64,000 nucleotides of DNA. Origin: Trinickia acidisoli (GTDB taxonomy: Bacteria > Pseudomonadota > Gammaproteobacteria > Burkholderiales > Burkholderiaceae). The translations under genes were made by a program, and so were the position numbers. Below the pieces are notes generated by a model. That model did no database searches and was not told the DNA's origin. It was given only the letters and a program-made list of their open reading frames with translations. Shown in pieces: positions 34,016 through 43,686 of the stretch (position 1 is the first letter of the stretch; every line of letters starts with the position of its first letter). The stretch spans positions 620,001 through 684,000 of the forward strand of contig NZ_JAFLRG010000002.1 in assembly GCF_017315725.1 (NCBI RefSeq), read 5' to 3'.

Positions 34016-34972
34016 ATGACGCCGTTCCCATCGCGTGCCGTCATCCGAGAAGTCGGATTGCGTGACGGCCTGCAAAGTATCGAAACGATTCTGCCCATCG
34101 AGCTCAAATGCGAGTGGATTCGGCGCGCCTACGACGCCGGTCAGCGCGAAATGGAAGTGGGTTCGTTCGTTCCCGCTCGATTGCTGCCGCAATTGGCCGA
34201 TACGGCCGCGGTCGTCGAATTTGCCCGGACGCTGCCGGGCCTCGTCGTGTCCGTGCTCGTGCCGAACTTGAAGGGCGCCGAACGCGCGCTCGAAGCGCAC
34301 GCGGATGCCATGCTCGTTCCGCTTTCGGCGAGCCACGCGCACAGTCTCGCGAATTTACGTAGGACTCCTGACGAAGTCGTAGCCGAGGTCGCACGCATGC
34401 GCGCGGCACGCGACGCAGCGGGATCGAAGACGCGGATCGAGGTCGGCATCAGCACGGCGTTCGGTTGCACGATCCAGGGCGAGGTGCCGCACGATGAAGT
34501 GCTGCGCTGCCTGCAAGCGGTGCTCGATGCCGGCGCCGATCACGTCGGTTTGGCCGATACGGTCGGCTATGCCGGGCCAGGTGCCGTGCGCGCCTTGTTC
34601 GAGAAGGCGCGGCGCGTTGCGGGCGAGCGGCTTGCATGCGCGCATTTCCACGATACGCGCGGGCTTGCGCTGGCCAACGTTTATGCGGCGATGGAAACCG
34701 GCATCGCCCGCTTCGACGCATCGCTGGGCGGAATCGGCGGTTGCCCGCATGCGCCGGGGGCGAGCGGCAATGCATCGACCGAGGATCTTGCATTCATGCT
34801 CAGCGAGATGGGTATCGAAACCGGAATCGACATCAAAGATTTACTCGCGCTGCACGCCGATCTCGCGCGATGGTTGCCGAACGAAACGCTGCATGGCAGC
34901 TTGTCGCGTGCCGGCTTGCCGAAGACCTTTACCGTTCGTTCGTCCGACGATTTTGCGGCCGCCCTCCGATGA
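34016..34972 (+). CDS. Hydroxymethylglutaryl-CoA lyase family protein
   Basis: Splits 3-hydroxy-3-methylglutaryl-CoA (or a close analogue) into acetyl-CoA and acetoacetate, as in leucine breakdown. The 318-residue protein has EVGLRDGLQ at the N-terminus and the active-site cysteine loop GIGGCPHAPGASGN near residue 240. AGGAG before the ATG at 34016 supports the start. Its stop overlaps the CoA-transferase start (ATGA), so substrate activation and cleavage are made together; the true substrate may be another branched 3-hydroxyacyl-CoA. Confidence 0.9.
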   Translation: MTPFPSRAVIREVGLRDGLQSIETILPIELKCEWIRRAYDAGQREMEVGSFVPARLLPQLADTAAVVEFARTLPGLVVSVLVPNLKGAERALEAHADAMLVPLSASHAHSLANLRRTPDEVVAEVARMRAARDAAGSKTRIEVGISTAFGCTIQGEVPHDEVLRCLQAVLDAGADHVGLADTVGYAGPGAVRALFEKARRVAGERLACAHFHDTRGLALANVYAAMETGIARFDASLGGIGGCPHAPGASGNASTEDLAFMLSEMGIETGIDIKDLLALHADLARWLPNETLHGSLSRAGLPKTFTVRSSDDFAAALR

Positions 34973-36132
34973 GCACGGTTTCCTCGCTTCCGCTCGACGG
35001 TATCCGCGTCGTCGAATTCACGCACATGGTCATGGGGCCGACGTGCGGCATGATCCTCGCCGACCTCGGGGCCGAGGTCATCAAGATCGAACCGCCAGGC
35101 GGTGACAAGACGCGCCGTTTGCCTGGCCTCGGGATCGGATTCTTTCGCACGTTCAATCGCAACAAGAAAAGCGTCGTCATCGACATTGCCACGCCGGCGG
35201 GCCAGGCCGCGGCCGTCGATTTGATCGGCGAGTGCGACGTGGTGATCGAGAACTTCCGGCCAGGCCTCATGCGTGAGTTCGGGCTCGATTACGAGACATT
35301 GTCCAAGCGCTATCCGCGGCTCGTCTATGCCGCGCACAAGGGCTTCTTGCCGGGACCCTACGATAAACGGCTCGCACTCGACGAAGTCGTGCAGATGATG
35401 GGCGGCTTGGCTTATATGACGGGGCCGGTCGGGCGTCCGTTGCGCGCGGGTGCGTCGGTGAACGACATCATGGGCGGCATGTTCGGCGCGATCGGCATCT
35501 TGGCCGCGCTGCGCGAACGCGATCGCACGGGGCGCGGGCAAGAAGTGCAGAGCGCGTTGTTCGAGAACTGCGTGTTCCTGTGTTCTCAGCACATGCAGCA
35601 ATATGCAATGACGCATCAACCGCTGCCGCCGATGCCGGCGCGTGTCTCGGCGTGGAGCGTCTACGACGTGTTCGCGCTTGCACAGGATGAGCAACTGTTC
35701 ATCGGCGCGGTCAGCGACAAGCAATTCGTCGCGCTGTGCGGCGTGCTCGAACGCGACGATCTTGCCGCCGATCCTCGCTTTGCGAGCAACGCTCAGCGCG
35801 TGGCCACGCGCGCCGAATTGATTCCGCAATTGGCCGGCAGCCTGAAGCTTCAGCGCGTCGATGCGCTGGTGCCGAAGCTTGAAGCCGCGGGGATTCCGTA
35901 TGCGCCGATCGTGCGGCCCGAGCAATTGTTGGACGATCCGCATTTGAAAGCGAGCGGCGGGCTCGTGCCGATGACGACCGACGACGGCGGTACGACCGAT
36001 GTCGTTCTGCTTCCGTTGGCGATGGGCGGGCGGCGCCCCGGCGTGCGGCATGCGCTCGCCAAGATCGGCGAGCATACGCAGGACATTCTGGGGCGATTGA
36101 CGGGGCAGGCGAGCGCGAAAGGCGAAGCGTGA
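34969..36132 (+). CDS. CaiB/BaiF family (class III) CoA transferase
   Basis: Moves CoA between carboxylic acids. The 387-residue protein starts with the family's LDGIRVVEFTHMVMGPTCG, then LGAEVIKIEPPGGD with the region of the catalytic aspartate near residue 165-170 (NDIMGGMFG). It overlaps the HMG-CoA lyase gene by ATGA and probably makes its CoA-thioester substrate. The length agrees with the family (about 390-400). Confidence 0.9.
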   Translation: MSTVSSLPLDGIRVVEFTHMVMGPTCGMILADLGAEVIKIEPPGGDKTRRLPGLGIGFFRTFNRNKKSVVIDIATPAGQAAAVDLIGECDVVIENFRPGLMREFGLDYETLSKRYPRLVYAAHKGFLPGPYDKRLALDEVVQMMGGLAYMTGPVGRPLRAGASVNDIMGGMFGAIGILAALRERDRTGRGQEVQSALFENCVFLCSQHMQQYAMTHQPLPPMPARVSAWSVYDVFALAQDEQLFIGAVSDKQFVALCGVLERDDLAADPRFASNAQRVATRAELIPQLAGSLKLQRVDALVPKLEAAGIPYAPIVRPEQLLDDPHLKASGGLVPMTTDDGGTTDVVLLPLAMGGRRPGVRHALAKIGEHTQDILGRLTGQASAKGEA

Positions 36133-36144
36133 CCTTCTATCCCG

Positions 36145-39078
36145 TCAGCGTGCGCCGCTCTCTACGTCCACGGGCGCCTCGACATGCGTATGCGGCGTCA
36201 AATAGCGCGGCAGCAACGCGATCTCACGTCGCGGCAGCGGCTTGCTATAGAGAAAGCCCTGCGCGACCTCGCAACCGTAAACGTTGAGAAAGGCCGCTTG
36301 CTCCATCGTTTCGACGCCTTCGGCCACGACGCGATGTCCGAGGCAGCGAGAGATGGAGAGAATCGCCTTGACGAGCTCGGCATGGCGACGATCGGTGGTG
36401 ACCTTTTGCACGAAGGTCCGATCGATCTTGAGCGTATCGATCGGAAAGCGAGTCAGATAGCTGAGTGCCGAGTAGCCGGTGCCGAAATCGTCGATTGCGA
36501 TCGATAGTCCCATGCGCTTGAATGCGGATAGCGCGTGGCCCACCGAATCGTCTTCGTCCAACAGTAAGCTCTCGGTGATTTCGAGCTCCAACCATTCTGG
36601 CCGGCAACCCGTTTCGGCGAGGATCTTCTCGACGGTCGCCACCAAGCCGCGCGCCTGAAACTGTCTCGGCGACAGATTGACGGCGACAGTGTGGGGCGGG
36701 CCGCCGGCGGTATTCCATTCCGCCGCGGCACGACAGGCCTCGCGCAGCACCCATCGGCCGATGTCGACGATGAGGCCCGTTTCTTCCGCGACCGGCACGA
36801 ATTGATCGGGCGGAATAAAGCCGAAGCCCGGCCGATTCCATCGCAACAGCGCCTCGGAACCGAGTACTTCGGCATCGCGGAATGCTACTTGAGGTTGGTA
36901 GTGCAACTCGAGCTCGCCGCGATCGATGGCGCGGCGAAGATCCGCTTCGAGCAGTAGGTTCGCCGCGGCTTCCACGGTCAAATCGTTCGTATAGAAGCGG
37001 AAACCTTGGCGGCCCGAGCGCTTGGCCAAGTACATCGCCGAATCCGCGTACTTGAGCAGATCGTCGGCATCGGTGCTGTCGATCGGATAGAGCGCCATCC
37101 CGAGGCTGCACGAGATGAATACTTCCTTGCCGTTCAGTACGAAGCGCTCGCCGAACCGTTTGATGATCGTTGCCGAGATCTGTTCGAGCGTGCGGCGGTT
37201 GCGAACATCGGGCAGCAGCACGGCAAACTCGTCGCCGCCGAAGCGCGCGACCGTGTCGCCGGGACGCACGCTCTCGATCAGGCGTGCCGCCGCCTCGCGC
37301 AGCAGTTCGTCGCCGACCGCGTGGCCCATCGTGTCGTTGACGCTCTTGAAGCGATCCATATCGATCATCATCACGGCCGTCAAGCGATCTTGCGCGAAGG
37401 CAGGCGTGAGCCGGCGCAGCGCTTCGTTGAACGAGGTGCGATTCGGCAGCCCTGTCAGCGCATCGAAATACGCCATGCGATGAATCTTTTCTCGCGACGC
37501 ATGCAGCTCGGTGATGTCGCGCCCCACGGCAAGCACGGTTTCCACTTTGCCGTCGGGGCCGAGTTCCGGAGTCAGCCGGATCAATTGGCATAGCTCCTCG
37601 CCCTCGGCGGGTTGCCATCTCAACTCGAACTGTCGATCGCTTCCGGTGACGAACACCTCGGCCAGTTCGCGCTCGTAGAGCACGGTATTCGGTCCGCCCG
37701 GATACTCCGACGGCGTCTTGCCGAGCAATGCTTCGACCCCGCCAGCCGCAAGCGACGCGAAGGTGGGATTGACGTAGAGGCGTCGCAGATTTCTGTCGTA
37801 GCGGGCGACCGTATCGGGCGAATGCTCGACGAGGGTTCGGAACTCGCGCTCGCGCCGAGCCAGCGTTTCGTCGAAACGCCGGCGCTCGGTGATGTCGCGC
37901 GCGACGGCCAGTACGCCCGTCACCTCGCCCTGCGCATCGAATACGGGAAGCCTGCGCATTTCCAGCAAGATGCGCTCGCCCGTCGCGGGGCTGACCACCC
38001 ATTCGTCGTTGACGCAAATACGCATCGCATCGATCGCCGCGCGTTCGCGCTCGCGGAAGAAGTCGGCCAATCCTGGGTCGAAAAAATCGTAATCGGTCTT
38101 GCCGAGGATTTCTGTTTTCGACTTGCCGACGAACCGCTCGACCCCGTGATTGCAGAGCGTAAAGACACCGCTCGTGCTCTTTAGCCAAACCATATCGGGA
38201 ATGGTATGGAGCACGTTCATCAGGCGCGCGCGCGCTTCGGACAGTTCGCGCGCTTTGTCCTCGAGGCTCCTGTTCAGTTGCAGAATCTTGTCGTATTGCG
38301 TCCGCAACTCGACTTCCGCGCGTTTGCGCTCGGTAATGTCCAAAATCGCGCCGATGATGCCGGCCTGGCGGCCTTCGGCATCGTGAAAAACGGCTTTGCT
38401 GTACTCGACGTCCCGGTCTTCTTTCGATGCGTTCCTGGCCTTGTATTCGTAGCGCTGGATCCCTTCGTTTGCGAACAGCTCCTCGTCCATGGCGAGATAG
38501 ATGGTCGCCAGTTCGGGCGGATTTACCTCGAATACGGTCTTGCCGACGAATTGTTCTTTCGGGATGCCCAGAAAGTCTTGAAAGGCTCGGTTGAGTTGAA
38601 GATAACGTCCCTGCCTGTCCTTGGAGAAGACGGGGATGGGAATCGTATCGAGCAGCGATTCGAGGAACGCTTCCCGGTCGCGCAGTTTCGCTTCGGCGCG
38701 CTTGCGCGCGGTGATGTTGAAGCAGAGCGCCAGCACGCCCGGATCGTGGTCTCGAACCGGATCGGTCACGAGCTGCACCAGGTAGTGTTCGCGCTGCGCG
38801 GTGGGCAGCCCGTCGAACGTCAATTCCAGTTCGCGCGTGATGCCCGTGGCCGCCACTTCGCGAATGGCGTCGAGATACCGCTGGAGCGTGGCCTGCGACA
38901 GCAGTTCCGATTCGGCGAGCACGACCCGCGAGCCGCCGAATAGGGCGCTCATCATGGTCGTGGCCGCGCGGTTCATGTAGCGCCGCTGGCCGCATGCGTC
39001 GTACCGGATCACGGCGACATGCAAATCGCCGACAGGCACGCGGTATTCGTCTTCGTGGTCGATCTCAGGGTTTTCCAT
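36145..39078 (-). CDS. Multi-PAS GGDEF/EAL cyclic-di-GMP protein
   Basis: A 977-residue cytosolic signalling protein. Four PAS/PAC units fill residues about 15-530 (each ending in an ITxRKRAE-type or ITELH segment), followed by a GGDEF domain with an intact GGDEF motif (RFGGDEFAVLLPD) and an EAL domain with intact EALLRW, ESLLL and DDFGTGYS motifs. It may both make and break cyclic-di-GMP depending on its PAS inputs. No membrane segment. The start at 39078 (MENPEID) is where the first PAS unit begins; a longer in-frame N-terminus of 107 residues is low-complexity and unlikely. Confidence 0.88.
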   Translation of the reverse strand: MENPEIDHEDEYRVPVGDLHVAVIRYDACGQRRYMNRAATTMMSALFGGSRVVLAESELLSQATLQRYLDAIREVAATGITRELELTFDGLPTAQREHYLVQLVTDPVRDHDPGVLALCFNITARKRAEAKLRDREAFLESLLDTIPIPVFSKDRQGRYLQLNRAFQDFLGIPKEQFVGKTVFEVNPPELATIYLAMDEELFANEGIQRYEYKARNASKEDRDVEYSKAVFHDAEGRQAGIIGAILDITERKRAEVELRTQYDKILQLNRSLEDKARELSEARARLMNVLHTIPDMVWLKSTSGVFTLCNHGVERFVGKSKTEILGKTDYDFFDPGLADFFRERERAAIDAMRICVNDEWVVSPATGERILLEMRRLPVFDAQGEVTGVLAVARDITERRRFDETLARREREFRTLVEHSPDTVARYDRNLRRLYVNPTFASLAAGGVEALLGKTPSEYPGGPNTVLYERELAEVFVTGSDRQFELRWQPAEGEELCQLIRLTPELGPDGKVETVLAVGRDITELHASREKIHRMAYFDALTGLPNRTSFNEALRRLTPAFAQDRLTAVMMIDMDRFKSVNDTMGHAVGDELLREAAARLIESVRPGDTVARFGGDEFAVLLPDVRNRRTLEQISATIIKRFGERFVLNGKEVFISCSLGMALYPIDSTDADDLLKYADSAMYLAKRSGRQGFRFYTNDLTVEAAANLLLEADLRRAIDRGELELHYQPQVAFRDAEVLGSEALLRWNRPGFGFIPPDQFVPVAEETGLIVDIGRWVLREACRAAAEWNTAGGPPHTVAVNLSPRQFQARGLVATVEKILAETGCRPEWLELEITESLLLDEDDSVGHALSAFKRMGLSIAIDDFGTGYSALSYLTRFPIDTLKIDRTFVQKVTTDRRHAELVKAILSISRCLGHRVVAEGVETMEQAAFLNVYGCEVAQGFLYSKPLPRREIALLPRYLTPHTHVEAPVDVESGAR

Positions 39079-39314
39079 GCCATCAGACAGACTGTTTGTG
39101 CACGCATCGCCGCCCAAGGCTCTGAATCCTGGAGTCGGCCGTATCGTCTGCGCGCGCGGAGGCGTGCCAACAGCTTGTATAACGGCTGGGGGTAGGGAAA
39201 TCTGAAGCGCGGGATTGCCCTGAGCATGTCGAGCATCGGTCGGGCGGCGACACCGCCCGAATGGCCCGAATGGCCCGAGCAACCTGAGTGCCGCAAAGCG
39301 GCGCGGCCGCGATG

Positions 39315-39701
39315 TCAGTTGTCGAACGTTCCTTGATACTCGGGCGCGGCGTCCGTGCGGGTATTGATTTCGAACATCAGTCCGCCGGGTTCTCGACAAA
39401 AGAAACGCGAACCGCAGCCGTTGTTGAATATGTCCGTTTCCATCTCGACGCCTTCCGTCTTGAAGCGCTCATACAACACGCGGACTGCGGAAAGATCCGG
39501 CAATTCGAATCCAAGATGAAAGTTTTGCGGCCATTGGGGGATGGGGGTGCTGACGTGTTCGATCACGACGTCGAAACCAGCGCGTTTGAGGATATACGAT
39601 TGCTCCCAGGTTCCGGCTATGGTGAAGCTCAATTGCTCTTCGAAGAATTTCGCGGTTACGGCCGTATTGGCGGAGGGAAAGCTCAAATGATTGAGCTTCA
39701 T
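39315..39701 (-). CDS. VOC (glyoxalase/bleomycin resistance) family protein
   Basis: A 128-residue protein with the paired beta-alpha-beta units of the vicinal oxygen chelate fold. Likely metal ligands are the histidine in MKLNHLSF, another in FHLGFEL and the glutamate in GLMFEIN. The start at 39701 overlaps the stop of the upstream TetR gene (ATGA), so the regulator and enzyme are coupled. The substrate is not predictable. Between this gene and the GGDEF/EAL start there are about 240 bases with short G/C-rich repeats but no gene. Confidence 0.82.
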   Translation of the reverse strand: MKLNHLSFPSANTAVTAKFFEEQLSFTIAGTWEQSYILKRAGFDVVIEHVSTPIPQWPQNFHLGFELPDLSAVRVLYERFKTEGVEMETDIFNNGCGSRFFCREPGGLMFEINTRTDAAPEYQGTFDN

Positions 39702-40138
39702 GGTGTGGGTAAAAGCAGTCGTCGTCCGTCTCTCGTTGAGTGGCGGCAGCGCCATGCCGTCCGGCCTTCTTCGATGTCGCGCGATCTGGCCAGCATGGGA
39801 CGCTGCAACTGCTGGCGCACCGCGGCGCCGATCAGATATTCCAGTGCCGCCTTGCCGCTTCGCTGGGTCAGCGCGACCGCCATGTCGTCATAGAACCGCT
39901 TCGTTTCGCGTTGGATGAGCGCGACCGTCAGGGCGTCCTTGCCGGGGAAATATTGATAGAGCGAACCGATGCTGACGCCGGCGCGGCGCGCGACGGCGTT
40001 CGTGTTGAATCCCTCGAATCCTTCGCTTTCGAGTATCTGCGCCGCGGCCTCGACGATCGATGCGACGCTCTCTTCCGAGCGCATTTGCGTTGGCGCTTTG
40101 CGGGGCCGGAATTGCTTTTGAGGTGACCGTTCGCTCAT
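39698..40138 (-). CDS. TetR-family regulator, short or frameshifted C-terminus
   Basis: A 146-residue protein with an intact TetR DNA-binding domain (VASIVEAAAQILESEGFEGF, then VSIGSLYQYFPGKDAL) but only the start of the ligand domain. After about residue 112 the sequence turns into an Arg-rich tail unlike any TetR domain. Usual members have 190-220 residues, so a frameshift or deletion has probably removed the ligand-binding half. It still overlaps the VOC gene (ATGA). It may act as a constitutive repressor or be dead. Confidence 0.7.
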   Translation of the reverse strand: MSERSPQKQFRPRKAPTQMRSEESVASIVEAAAQILESEGFEGFNTNAVARRAGVSIGSLYQYFPGKDALTVALIQRETKRFYDDMAVALTQRSGKAALEYLIGAAVRQQLQRPMLARSRDIEEGRTAWRCRHSTRDGRRLLLPTP

Positions 40139-40218
40139 TGTCGTTCATTCGACGATAAGACAATAAAGCGGTACGCGTTGCGCCGCCGAGGTTTCTGTTT
40201 TGCAAGCGTGCATGCCGT

Positions 40219-40680
40219 TCATTGCTTGGCCCGCTTCGGCTTTGCTTTTGCCTTGGCACTCGCTGCATTGAGGGCGACGGCCTCGCGCACGAGCGCCTTG
40301 AATGCATTCGCGTCGATCTCTTCTCCCTCGTGGATGTCGATGGCGCGTCTGACATTGCCATCGAGGCTCGAGTTGAAGAGCTTCGTCGGATCTTTCAGCG
40401 AGGCGCCCTTGAAGAACGTCAATTTGATGATCGACTTGTACGACTCGCCCGTGCAGATGATTCCGTCGCGCGACCATATGGGCGTACCCATCCACTTCCA
40501 TTCTTCGATGACCTCGGGTTCGGCCTCCTTGATGAGCGCTCGCATTTTGCTCAAGGCTTCGCCTCGCCAGTCGCCGAGGTGGGCGATGCGTTCATCGATC
40601 AGTTCGGACGCCGGTTTGCCTTCGGGCTTGCTTTCCTGCTTGCTGTCCGGCTTGCTTTCGGTCGCGCTCGATTTCTTCAT
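40219..40680 (-). CDS. DUF1801 family protein
   Basis: A 153-residue small soluble protein. After a Lys/Ser/Glu-rich start (about 1-28), the DUF1801 (YdhG-like) domain is seen in EEWKWMGTPIWSRDG, then YKSIIKLTFFKGASL, with a basic Lys/Ala tail. Function of the family is unclear. It stands alone on the minus strand between the TetR/VOC pair and the ArsR/SRPBCC pair, both also small stress-type modules. Confidence 0.8.
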   Translation of the reverse strand: MKKSSATESKPDSKQESKPEGKPASELIDERIAHLGDWRGEALSKMRALIKEAEPEVIEEWKWMGTPIWSRDGIICTGESYKSIIKLTFFKGASLKDPTKLFNSSLDGNVRRAIDIHEGEEIDANAFKALVREAVALNAASAKAKAKPKRAKQ

Positions 40681-40790
40681 GTTTTTATCAACTTAAATCA
40701 ATCTACGGGGGCGTTTCGCACAACCGGACGCACACTGCTCGCGCCCGGCGCTTTCGATGTTGCTGTATCGGTCTCGGTTTTCGCCGATGC

Positions 40791-41318
40791 TCAGAGGCCG
40801 AATTGCTTCGCGTACTCGGTGTTCAGGCGTTGCCATTCGAACTTCATCGCTTCACCGCCAACAATACGCCCGATGGGCTCCTCGCCGACGAACCGGTCGA
40901 GCACGTCGAAGCAAATGTGCCAGCCGGCCGCACCCATCGCAATGAAGCCGCGATCGATGTTGTGCCAGAGCGTGAGACGTGTGCCGTCACCGCGCGGCTC
41001 GAGCGTCCAACGCAGATCATTGCTGCCCCAGCGGTATTCAAGCAAGTGGGGCGCGTCGGCGCGGGTTACTTCGGTTTCGCTGACATTCGGCGTCGGCGTG
41101 CCGACTGTCGAGAGTTTGATGGGGCCGACGGCGGCGAGGCTTCGATCGGCATCGAACGGCGCCCATTCGCGCAGGCTGACCGGATCGGTCAACGCCTTCC
41201 ACACTTTCTCGGGAGCGTGGCGCAACTCGCGAACGACGACGAGCGTCCATTTTTCGCCATCTTTGCGTACTTCTGCGCCGGCGGCCGAGCCGGGCTTGTA
41301 TTCGTCACGTTTGCTCAT
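40791..41318 (-). CDS. SRPBCC (AHSA1-like) family protein
   Basis: A 175-residue protein with the START/AHSA1 helix-grip fold: VVRELRHAPEKVWKALTDPV near residue 28, WTLEPRGDGTRLTLWH in the middle and a final long helix. Such proteins bind hydrophobic small molecules. The ATG overlaps the stop of the ArsR gene upstream (ATGA), the standard ArsR-SRPBCC pairing, and it is surely under that regulator's control. Confidence 0.85.
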   Translation of the reverse strand: MSKRDEYKPGSAAGAEVRKDGEKWTLVVVRELRHAPEKVWKALTDPVSLREWAPFDADRSLAAVGPIKLSTVGTPTPNVSETEVTRADAPHLLEYRWGSNDLRWTLEPRGDGTRLTLWHNIDRGFIAMGAAGWHICFDVLDRFVGEEPIGRIVGGEAMKFEWQRLNTEYAKQFGL

Positions 41319-41656
41319 CGTCTCTTACCTTTTACTTTTTTACGGGGTGGAGGATTCGTTTCATCGAGATGGCGTTCGAGTGCATCGAGATGGACGGACC
41401 AGAATTGCCGGAACTGCGCGAGCCAGGCATCGACCTCCATCAGCGGTTCGGGTCGGATTCGATACAAACGACGCTGCGCATCGATGCGCGACTCGACGAA
41501 GCCCGCTTCGCGCAGCACGCGCAAATGTTTCGACACCGAGGGCTGCGAGAGGCTCAATTCCTGCTCGATGTCGCCCACGGAGCACTCGGATATTGCGAGC
41601 AGGCTCAGGATGGCGCGGCGGCTCGGTTCGGCAATGACGGCGAAGGTTGATTCCAT
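41315..41656 (-). CDS. ArsR-family regulator
   Basis: A 113-residue winged-helix repressor. The pattern AEPSRRAILSLLAISECSVG then LSQPSVSKHLRVLREAGFVE is typical of the ArsR group that lacks the metal cysteines and senses other signals. The start at 41656 fits the usual length and lies just downstream of a strong promoter whose -10 overlaps an inverted repeat, so it likely represses itself and the SRPBCC gene. Confidence 0.87.
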   Translation of the reverse strand: MESTFAVIAEPSRRAILSLLAISECSVGDIEQELSLSQPSVSKHLRVLREAGFVESRIDAQRRLYRIRPEPLMEVDAWLAQFRQFWSVHLDALERHLDETNPPPRKKVKGKRR

Positions 41657-41662
41657 GCAGTT

Positions 41663-41692
41663 AATATACTTGCAAAGGTATATGAACGTCAA
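41663..41692 (-). promoter_or_regulatory. Promoter with overlapping operator for the arsR-SRPBCC pair
   Basis: On the minus strand TTGACG (41692-41687), an 18-base spacer and TATATT (41668-41663). Overlapping it is the inverted repeat ATATAC/GTATAT (41664-41669 and 41678-41683) with an 8-base centre, the expected place and form of an ArsR operator. Transcription would start within a few bases of the ATG. Confidence 0.65.
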
Positions 41693-41766
41693 GGCATTCT
41701 AAGGCCGAGGCTCGACTGTGTTTGGCGTCGGTCCCCTGGGTCTACGGTGCGTGCCTCATGGAAGGC

Positions 41767-42726
41767 CTAACCCACAGCACGTTGAGAACGCGTCTTCCCC
41801 TGCGCGGACGCCGACGCGCTTTGCGCCGCCGCCTGCATGAGTCGGCAGACGAAATCGAGCACTTCCGGCCGCGCTTCGCGTTTCGCCGTCAATACGTAAT
41901 AGGCGAGCGGAGACCCAACTTCGAATCGGCCGATGCGTACCAGTCCGCTTCGCGCGAGCCATCGATTCGAGAACGGTTCGCGCGCGAGTGCGATACCAAG
42001 GCCTGCCTGCGCGGCAGACAGCACCACGTTGTAATCCTCGAATCGCCGATCCTGCGGCCGCGGTTTCAACGCGATGCCTTGCGCCGCGAACCACGTGCGC
42101 CACCCGGTGAGGTCGGAATCGTGCAGCAGCGGCCAATCGAGCAACTGAGCGCTTTTGCGCGCGCTGAGTTGAGCGGCGATCGCGGGCGCTGCCACGGGAT
42201 ACAGCGTCTCGGGAAACAGCCGTTGCGAATCGAGACCGGGCGAGTAGCCTCGGCTGCAACGCACGGCGACGTCGGCTTCGCCCGCGGCCACGTCGGCATT
42301 GCGGTACGTGACGTCGAGGGCGACCGCTAGCGGTTGCGGCCCCGCTTCGAGCGCAGCCAAGCGATCGAACAGCCAAAGCTGCGCAAAGGCGGGCGTGACG
42401 CTGACTTTGACGATGCGCGGCGGCCGTGCGGGGCGCCATTGATCCGACGCGCCGTCGATGATCGAGAACGCTTGATCGATGCGACTGACGAGCCGCTGCC
42501 CGTCCGGCGTCAAACGTACGCCGCGCCCGTGGCGCTCGAAGAGCGGGTATCCGAGCCAGTTTTCGACGGCGCCGATGCGACGGCTGATCGCGCCGTGCGT
42601 GACGCCCGTTGCCAGCGCCGCCGCACTGAACGAGCCTTCGCGTGCCACGACGCAAACCGCTTCGAGGCTGGCAAGCGGCGGACGTGACGACGGACGCAAG
42701 GATGATGTGCTGTGTTTCATATTCAC
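41767..42726 (-). CDS. LysR-family regulator (GcvA-like)
   Basis: A 319-residue regulator with the helix-turn-helix at about residues 19-75 (SLEAVCVVAREGSFSAAALA, then GAISRRIGAVENWLG) and the GcvA/AmpR-type ligand domain (GQRLVSRIDQAF, VAVRCSRGYSPG). It is divergent from a DMT-family exporter that starts 57 bases away and probably controls it. Confidence 0.88.
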   Translation of the reverse strand: MNMKHSTSSLRPSSRPPLASLEAVCVVAREGSFSAAALATGVTHGAISRRIGAVENWLGYPLFERHGRGVRLTPDGQRLVSRIDQAFSIIDGASDQWRPARPPRIVKVSVTPAFAQLWLFDRLAALEAGPQPLAVALDVTYRNADVAAGEADVAVRCSRGYSPGLDSQRLFPETLYPVAAPAIAAQLSARKSAQLLDWPLLHDSDLTGWRTWFAAQGIALKPRPQDRRFEDYNVVLSAAQAGLGIALAREPFSNRWLARSGLVRIGRFEVGSPLAYYVLTAKREARPEVLDFVCRLMQAAAQSASASAQGKTRSQRAVG

Positions 42727-42783
42727 ATCTTGCTGTTGATTTGTGCGCTAGCTTAACAGCTCGAATCGACCGATGATCTCTCC

Positions 42784-43686
42784 ATGAATACATCAGCCCC
42801 TTCCACACGCTTCTTCTCGTCCGCCACGGCAGGATTGGCCATGGCGGCGGTCGCCTTTACCATCGTCGCTTGGGCCAGTGCCTTTCCGTTCATTCGGATC
42901 GGGCTGCACGGCTTGACGCCGCTGCATCTCGCGGCTGCGCGTTTCGCCACGGCCGCGCTGCTCATCGCGGCATGGCTGGCGTACCGTCGGCCCAAATTAC
43001 CGAAGCCGCGCGATGGGCTGCGCTTCGCGTCGTGCGGCTTGTTCGGCATTGCCATCTACAACGCGTTGCTCAATACGGGGGAGACAACCGTCGCGCCCGG
43101 CGCAGCGAGCTTCATCGTCAACGCGATGCCGATTTTCACGGCGCTGTTCGCGACGATGTTTCTCGGTGAGCGGTTCAATCGCTGGGCGTGGCTCGGCTCG
43201 GTATTCAGCTTCGCCGGCATCGGGGTCATCGCCAGCGGCCAGGCGGGCGGGCTCGTGCCGGGTGCGGGCGCCAGCCTCATCTTGATCGCCGCGATCTGTT
43301 CGGCCGCGTTCATCGTCATGCAGCGGCCCTTGATTCCGGTTTATGGCCCGCTCGCTTGCACGGCCTATACGTTGCTGGCCGGCGCACTATGGCTGGCGCC
43401 ATGGCTACCCGGCGCGCTGGCCGAACTGTCGCGCGCATCCGGACAGACGATGCAGGCCGTGGTCGTGCTCGGCGTATTTCCCGCCGCATTGGGCTATGCC
43501 ACGTGGGCTTACGCGCTCGGCTATTTCGGCGCGGCCCGTGCCGCAAACTTCTTGTACTTGGTGCCGGCCGTCGCAACGGCATTGTCGATCGTGTTGACGG
43601 GCGAGCACCTTCACTTGACGACGGTGACGGGCGGGCTCATGGTCATTGCGGGTGTCGCCTACGTGGCTTGGCGCGGGCGGCGGTGA
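42784..43686 (+). CDS. EamA/DMT-superfamily exporter
   Basis: A 300-residue inner-membrane protein with ten predicted helices in two EamA repeats (first around AFTIVAWASAFPFIRIGLHG, second around LLAGALWLAPW onward). Members export amino acids or metabolites. It faces the LysR gene, its likely regulator. The C-terminal repeat ends normally, so the gene is complete. The substrate is unknown. The 200 bases after it hold no gene. Confidence 0.88.
   Translation: MNTSAPSTRFFSSATAGLAMAAVAFTIVAWASAFPFIRIGLHGLTPLHLAAARFATAALLIAAWLAYRRPKLPKPRDGLRFASCGLFGIAIYNALLNTGETTVAPGAASFIVNAMPIFTALFATMFLGERFNRWAWLGSVFSFAGIGVIASGQAGGLVPGAGASLILIAAICSAAFIVMQRPLIPVYGPLACTAYTLLAGALWLAPWLPGALAELSRASGQTMQAVVVLGVFPAALGYATWAYALGYFGAARAANFLYLVPAVATALSIVLTGEHLHLTTVTGGLMVIAGVAYVAWRGRR

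Noticed and set aside
36245..38995. A second long minus-strand frame (over 900 codons) inside the GGDEF/EAL gene
   Set aside because: Arg/Ser/Ala-rich shadow frame; the other minus-strand frame carries the PAS, GGDEF and EAL motifs.
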